From Roseiarcus sp963782255 (GTDB lineage Bacteria; Pseudomonadota; Alphaproteobacteria; Rhizobiales; Beijerinckiaceae), in contig CAWAIS010000001.1 of NCBI GenBank assembly GCA_963782255.1, positions 248,001 to 312,000 of the forward strand: a DNA stretch of 64,000 nt, written 5' to 3'. The position numbers and the translations under genes were made by a program. The stretch's first letter is position 1; each line of letters starts with the position of its first letter. This document shows, in pieces, positions 59,972-64,000 of this stretch. The notes below the pieces were generated by a model. It saw only the letters and a list, made by a program, of their open reading frames with translations. It was not told the origin of the DNA and searched no databases.

Positions 59972-61272
59972 GGCTTCGCGCTCTTGTCCGCCGCGGCCTC
60001 GAGCCCGAGCGCGCCAAGAAGGGTCGGCTTCGGCGCGTCGGGATCTCGTGTGTGGACGGTCGCCACGACTGAAAGGCCCGGGCGGAGCGGAACTTCCTTC
60101 AAGACTTCGTCGGGGAAGGTGACGCGAACCGCTACGCGTTGCACGACTTTGGTGAAGTTGCCGGTCGCGTTGTCGGGCGGCAGGAGCGAGAACTGCGCTC
60201 CGGACGCAGGAGAAATCGACGACACCACCCCCTGAACGACCTTCCCGTTGAGCGCGTCGATGGCGACGTCGACCTTCTGCCCGGGCTTGATGTCGCCAAG
60301 CTGGGTTTCCTTGAAGTTGGCGTCGACATAGGACGCGTTGACCGGCACGAGCGCCATGAGGCGCGTGCCCGGCTGCACGAAATTGCCGACCTCGGCCGCC
60401 TTGTTGCCGACGACGCCGTCGAAAGGCGCGACGACGCGCGTGAACGACAGGTCGCGCTCGGCCTTGGCGAGCGCGGTCACAAGCTCGCCGCGCTGCTGCG
60501 TGGCCTCGTCGCGCTGAGCCTTCAGGACGTCGAGATTTGCCCGCGCGCCCTCGAGCGCGGCGACGGTCGAGAGAGAGGTCGCCTTGGCGGCGGACAATGT
60601 GGCGGCCGTGCGATCGCGGTCCGCCCTCGCCTGCTCGAGCCGCTGCTGCGAGCCGAATTGTGACTGCTCGAGCTTGAGGGAACGATTGTATTCGAGCGCC
60701 GCGCGCTCGGCGTCGGCCTGGGCCCCCTTGAGTTGCGCGTCCGAGGCTTCGATCTGCGCTGCGGCCTGAGAGATGACCGCGCCCTGCGCGTCGATCTGAC
60801 GCCCGAACCGGGCGATTGTCGCGTCCTGGGTGGCGATGCGGTCCTTCGCCGCGTCGACGGCGTTCTGATAGTCGCCGTCGTCGATCTTGGCGAGCAGGTC
60901 GCCCTGATGCACGACCTCGTTGTCGACGACGGGCACCGCCGTGAGGTGCCCGGTCGCCTTGGCGGCGATGATCGCAGTCGAGGCGCCGACATAGGCGTCG
61001 TCGGTCGAAACGAGGAAGCGCCCCTCGACGAAATAGTCGTAGGCCATCTTGCCGCCGTAGCCGAGGGCCGCGAGGACGAGCACGGGGAGGATAAGTCTGC
61101 GCGCGCCGCGCGAACGCTTGGGCGCGGGGTTCGCAGCGGGCGGTCCGCCGGCCGGGACCGTAGGCGGTACGGCCGCCGCGGGAACGCCCGGCGTGGGAGT
61201 CGCGGTCACGGCGCGCGACTCGGTCGCGGGCGCGAAAACGGCGGGGTGCTCGTCAGCCATGGGTTCTACCAT
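59968..61272 (-). CDS. HlyD/EmrA-family membrane-fusion protein
   Basis: A 434-residue adaptor: a cytoplasmic Pro/Ala-rich start, a membrane helix (about residues 56-74), a lipoyl half (STDDAYVGASTAIIAAKATG), a long coiled-coil (about 130-250) and the second lipoyl/beta-barrel half (VVAPFDGVVGNKAAEVGNFV). The ATG at 61272 or 61260 may be the start. Divergent from the TetR gene, with two identical operators between. Confidence 0.92.
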   Translation of the reverse strand: MVEPMADEHPAVFAPATESRAVTATPTPGVPAAAVPPTVPAGGPPAANPAPKRSRGARRLILPVLVLAALGYGGKMAYDYFVEGRFLVSTDDAYVGASTAIIAAKATGHLTAVPVVDNEVVHQGDLLAKIDDGDYQNAVDAAKDRIATQDATIARFGRQIDAQGAVISQAAAQIEASDAQLKGAQADAERAALEYNRSLKLEQSQFGSQQRLEQARADRDRTAATLSAAKATSLSTVAALEGARANLDVLKAQRDEATQQRGELVTALAKAERDLSFTRVVAPFDGVVGNKAAEVGNFVQPGTRLMALVPVNASYVDANFKETQLGDIKPGQKVDVAIDALNGKVVQGVVSSISPASGAQFSLLPPDNATGNFTKVVQRVAVRVTFPDEVLKEVPLRPGLSVVATVHTRDPDAPKPTLLGALGLEAAADKSAKP

Positions 61273-61288
61273 TGTTCCCCGTATGCGA

Positions 61289-61303
61289 ACCGAACGGTTC
61301 GGT
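61289..61303. promoter_or_regulatory. TetR operator 1, ACCGAACGGTTCGGT
   Basis: A perfect 15-base palindrome in a 21-base block (61286-61306) that recurs exactly at 61351-61371. It lies 17 bases upstream of the efflux operon start, next to a TTGACA (-35-like) at 61313-61318. Confidence 0.85.
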
Positions 61304-61353
61304 CATTTTCTGTTGACATAGCCTAGAGCACGGCGTAGGGCAACAAAAATCGA

Positions 61354-61368
61354 ACCGAACGGTTCGGT
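61354..61368. promoter_or_regulatory. TetR operator 2, ACCGAACGGTTCGGT
   Basis: Second exact copy, 65 bases from the first and 64 bases before the tetR start. Two sites between divergent genes suggest that the TetR protein represses both itself and the pump. Confidence 0.85.
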
Positions 61369-61431
61369 CATGTGGGATGATGCGGCGACCCTCAAAGGCT
61401 GGTTCGCCTGTAACGAGGCTGGTTCACCGGA

Positions 61432-62064
61432 ATGGACGCGAAAGCTTTCGAACACGACGCGGGCGCCCGCCACGACGGCGGGGCGAAGCAACGCCAGATC
61501 ATGGACGGAGCGCGCACGGTTTTCCTAAGCGCCGGTTTCGACGGCGCCAGCATGAACGACATCGCCCGTTCGGCCGGCGTCTCCAAGGGCACGCTCTACG
61601 CCTATTTCAATTCGAAGCACGAACTGTTCGAGGCGATCATTCGCGCTGAATACGCGCAGGCCGCCGAGCGGCTCTGCGCGTTCAAGCGCGAGGGCGACGC
61701 GCGCGCGATGCTGACCGATTTTGGCGTGCGGCTGCTGGGGCGGATGACCGAGCCGGCCACGCTCGCGCTCGCGCGCGTCGTGATCGCGGCGGCGGAAAAA
61801 TTCCCCAATGTCGGGCGCGCCTTTTACGAATCTGGCCCCCTCTATGGCGCGAGCCGCCTCGCTGCGGAACTCGGCGCGCTCGAAAAATCCGGCGCCCTCA
61901 ATGTGCCGGACCCCGAGCGCGCGGCGTGGCAGTTCGTCGACCTCTGCCAGAGCTACGTCTACAAGCGCCTCCTGTTCGGGGTTGTCGAGCGGTTAGCCGA
62001 TAAAGAGATCGAGGCCGCGGTCACGGCCGGCGTCGATGTGTTCTTGAAGGCGTATGGGGCCTGA
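61432..62064 (+). CDS. TetR-family repressor of the efflux operon
   Basis: A 210-residue regulator with an N-terminal helix-turn-helix (RQIMDGARTVFLSAGFDGAS, then MNDIARSAGVSKGTLYAYF) and a C-terminal ligand domain of the AcrR/TetR_C type. The ATG at 61432 is used. Divergent from the EmrAB-type operon across two operators, so it most likely senses a pump substrate. Confidence 0.9.
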   Translation: MDAKAFEHDAGARHDGGAKQRQIMDGARTVFLSAGFDGASMNDIARSAGVSKGTLYAYFNSKHELFEAIIRAEYAQAAERLCAFKREGDARAMLTDFGVRLLGRMTEPATLALARVVIAAAEKFPNVGRAFYESGPLYGASRLAAELGALEKSGALNVPDPERAAWQFVDLCQSYVYKRLLFGVVERLADKEIEAAVTAGVDVFLKAYGA

Positions 62065-62071
62065 GCCGCGC

Positions 62072-62989
62072 TCAGCGCCTTTGCAAAGGGACGCTTTCGT
62101 CCTGCTCGGCGGCCTTGGCGGCAATTTCGTGCGCAACGGGCGCGTGATTGAGCAAGGCCGCCAGCGCCACCCCGCCAAACAGGTTGCCGGCGATGGTGGG
62201 CAGAAAGAACCGCATGAAATAGTCCGCAACGCCCGCACCGCCGGTGAAGACCGCGAACGCCGCCTCGGTCGACCCCGCGACAATGTGCGAGAATTGTCCG
62301 AGCGCGATGATGTAAGTCATGAGCACGATGACGAAGAGCGCCGCCGAGCCGGCGCTCGGCAGCACCCAGACCATGAGCGCGATCAGCCATCCCGACAGCA
62401 TAGCCTTGAGCATGGTGGGAACGGCGTTGTCGTGAAACGGCGAGGCGGCCGCGGCCGACAGCGAATGGCGGACCTCCGGACTGAACAGGTCCTGACGCGA
62501 GAGGAGCCAGGCAAAAGCAACCGTCCCCGCTATATTGGCGAAGAGCACGATAGCCCACATCCTCATTAAGATTCCGACGGATTTCCACCGCGGCTGGAAA
62601 AACACCGACAGCATCGCCGTCAGCGTCGTCTCCGTGAACAACTGCTGCTTGCCGAGGACAGTGATGACGAAGCCGACGCAATAGCCGAAGCTCGCCAGCA
62701 CATGCCTCCACGGCGCATCGGGGAGGTAGGCCCAGAGCAGCGCGAAGGCGAGGAACGAGAAGCCCATCGACAGCCCGGCCGCCAGACCCGACCACAACAG
62801 CGCGGCGGGCGGCCGGCGCAATTCGAATTCCCCTTCCTCGCGCAAGACTTCGTGGATGACGAGCGCCCGCAAGGGGGCATGAGACGCGGCCTGCTCGCGT
62901 TCTTCTGGCCCAAGGTGGGGCGAGTCCGTGCCCGCCGGCAGGGGCTCAGACCCATCGCTGGCGCCCGGCTCCCTCTCATCGGCCGCCAC
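62072..62989 (-). CDS. Formate/nitrite transporter family channel
   Basis: A 305-residue FNT-family protein with a 60-residue polar N-terminal extension, then six helices. It contains GLAAGLSMGFSFLAFALLW, GKQQLFTETTLTAMLSVFF and FLPTIAGNLFGGVALAALLNH, the last a conserved family signature. Closest in pattern to the YfdC-like subgroup, whose ion is not established; formate would suit a methylotroph. Convergent with the tetR gene, 7 bases apart. Confidence 0.85.
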   Translation of the reverse strand: MAADEREPGASDGSEPLPAGTDSPHLGPEEREQAASHAPLRALVIHEVLREEGEFELRRPPAALLWSGLAAGLSMGFSFLAFALLWAYLPDAPWRHVLASFGYCVGFVITVLGKQQLFTETTLTAMLSVFFQPRWKSVGILMRMWAIVLFANIAGTVAFAWLLSRQDLFSPEVRHSLSAAAASPFHDNAVPTMLKAMLSGWLIALMVWVLPSAGSAALFVIVLMTYIIALGQFSHIVAGSTEAAFAVFTGGAGVADYFMRFFLPTIAGNLFGGVALAALLNHAPVAHEIAAKAAEQDESVPLQRR

Positions 62990-63277
62990 GGCGCGCCCTA
63001 ATCAACGTATGGCGCCGTTCGGGAAACACAGCGCGGTCGCGGCCAAGCGGCTGGCCTGCAAGAAGCGCGAAGCGGAACGATACGCTCTCAATGCGCGCCT
63101 CGCCGAAAGGTCAGGAGCCGGGTCTTGCTTAAAACCTGAATATGCGGCGGCAAGACGACGTCCGCCGCTGCCGCGGCCTGGGCTATCGCGTCAGCGGTCG
63201 GTCGCTGAGAGATTTTGCGTTCCATGCCGGGTTTCCGCAACGGGATTTCGTTGCTGGGCTGATCCGCTTGGACAAAC

Positions 63278-64000
63278 TCAAAAGCGATAGGTGACGCCCG
63301 TCGAGAACAGCCACGGTTGGAAAGTCGTTTTGATCGTGGCGGCCGCGGGAATCGTACCGATCGGCGGACCGAGATCCACTCCGGTCGACTTCCCTGTCGA
63401 CCAAATGAAGAGCTTCTTCACGTCTAAAAAGACGCCCCAATTTCGGTTGAACATGTAGTCGGACCCAGCCTGAGCAACGAGACCAACCGTGGGCTCGAAC
63501 CAGCCTCCGGTGTTAAAACCGTCCTGAACTGCAAGCTCGAAGCTCGGTACGATCCCACCCCCTAGATAAGGCTGGATCGCGCCGAACTGCGTAAAGTGAT
63601 AGACCGCTGTTATAGGAACCGCGGCCGGCAACAACTTACCGAGAACCGTCCCTGAGGATGGCGGCGTGGCCGAGAATCCGGTGATCTTTATGGTCAGCCA
63701 AAGCGGAACTCCGCTCGACACCTCCACTGACCAGTTCGGGGTGAAGAAATAGCCGGCCTGGAAGCTCGCGGAAAAAACGTTCGAATAGGTCGCGCCACGC
63801 CCGACCAACGACACCTGGGCCCCGAATCCGCCGATGGGAACGAATCCAATTCCCGGGACGACCACCTCCGTTATGGGTTGCGCGAACAGGCTGGACCAAC
63901 TTTGATCGACTACACCCAACGCGCCGAGTCTCACGTACCAGCCGGGCGCGGCTTCGGGAACGGGGCTAGGCGGCGCAGCCCGTGGGTTCGGCAGGTCCGC
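63278..64000 (-). CDS. OmpW-family outer-membrane protein (5' end outside window)
   Basis: The frame is open to the last base, so the start lies beyond the window. The visible 240 residues begin ADLPNPRAAPPSPVPEAAPG, probably the mature N-terminus after a signal peptide, then WYVRLGALGV and an eight-strand barrel ending WLFSTGVTYRF with a terminal Phe typical of outer-membrane proteins. NWSVEVSSGVP and YLGGGIVPSF are typical of OmpW. Substrate unknown. Confidence 0.85.
   Translation of the reverse strand, partial: ADLPNPRAAPPSPVPEAAPGWYVRLGALGVVDQSWSSLFAQPITEVVVPGIGFVPIGGFGAQVSLVGRGATYSNVFSASFQAGYFFTPNWSVEVSSGVPLWLTIKITGFSATPPSSGTVLGKLLPAAVPITAVYHFTQFGAIQPYLGGGIVPSFELAVQDGFNTGGWFEPTVGLVAQAGSDYMFNRNWGVFLDVKKLFIWSTGKSTGVDLGPPIGTIPAAATIKTTFQPWLFSTGVTYRF

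Overview
The window looks like a chromosome segment of an alphaproteobacterial methylotroph, most likely in or near Beijerinckiaceae/Methylocystaceae. The evidence is its high GC and its combination of genes: tetrahydromethanopterin/methanofuran-type C1 cofactor genes, PQQ biosynthesis, a MoxYX-like two-component pair, a form I (red-type, IC-like) RuBisCO with the activase CbbX, a CitE-type lyase, and a copper-handling island. No tRNA, rRNA or CRISPR array was seen.

Bases 1-3765 hold five plus-strand genes of the archaeal-type C1-carrier cluster (MfnE-like kinase, flavoprotein, DUF6513, DUF447, HisA-like). They are followed by a 25-codon pqqA at 3934-4011. Facing them is a long minus-strand series (13141 down to 4104): MoxY-like kinase, TonB-dependent receptor, exbB, exbD, tonB, pqqB, pqqC, folP, folK. 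From exbB to folK every junction overlaps or touches. A GGGAA-N3-TTCCC palindrome lies upstream of pqqA and again upstream of the receptor, so the two parts may share one regulator. I rate this TonB/PQQ/MoxYX arrangement the best candidate for an undescribed system.

Bases 13894-22738 carry Calvin-cycle genes: cbbX, cbbS and cbbL with divergent cbbR, then rpe, cbbP and fbp with a second divergent LysR gene. A complete IS1595-type element with an 8-bp target duplication sits inside the fbp/LysR intergenic region. Bases 22739-26300 are accessory: a small exported protein, an orphan GAF histidine kinase, a second IS with perfect 21-bp ends, and a decamer repeat that recurs at 58156.

Bases 26307-35156 contain pobA, minCDE, an unusual NRAMP-like transporter, a class I fumarase, a CitE-family lyase and an aminotransferase. 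Bases 35219-40346 are a copper island: cueR, a CueR-type promoter, copA, a 28-residue membrane peptide, a Cys-rich exported protein, a Met-rich Spy-like protein and a decayed second copper ATPase. Bases 40569-50192 are mainly housekeeping (mscL, dnaK with an RpoH-type promoter, dnaJ, a PmtA-like methyltransferase, pyrF, dapB) plus a dead P-loop kinase gene.

Bases 50323-53669 hold a Pho box and pstS, pstC and pstA, all three disrupted. The rest encodes a Bax-inhibitor-like protein, an adenylate cyclase with TPR-like region, an EmrAB-type efflux system with a TetR regulator and two identical operators, a formate/nitrite-type channel, and an OmpW-like protein cut by the window end.
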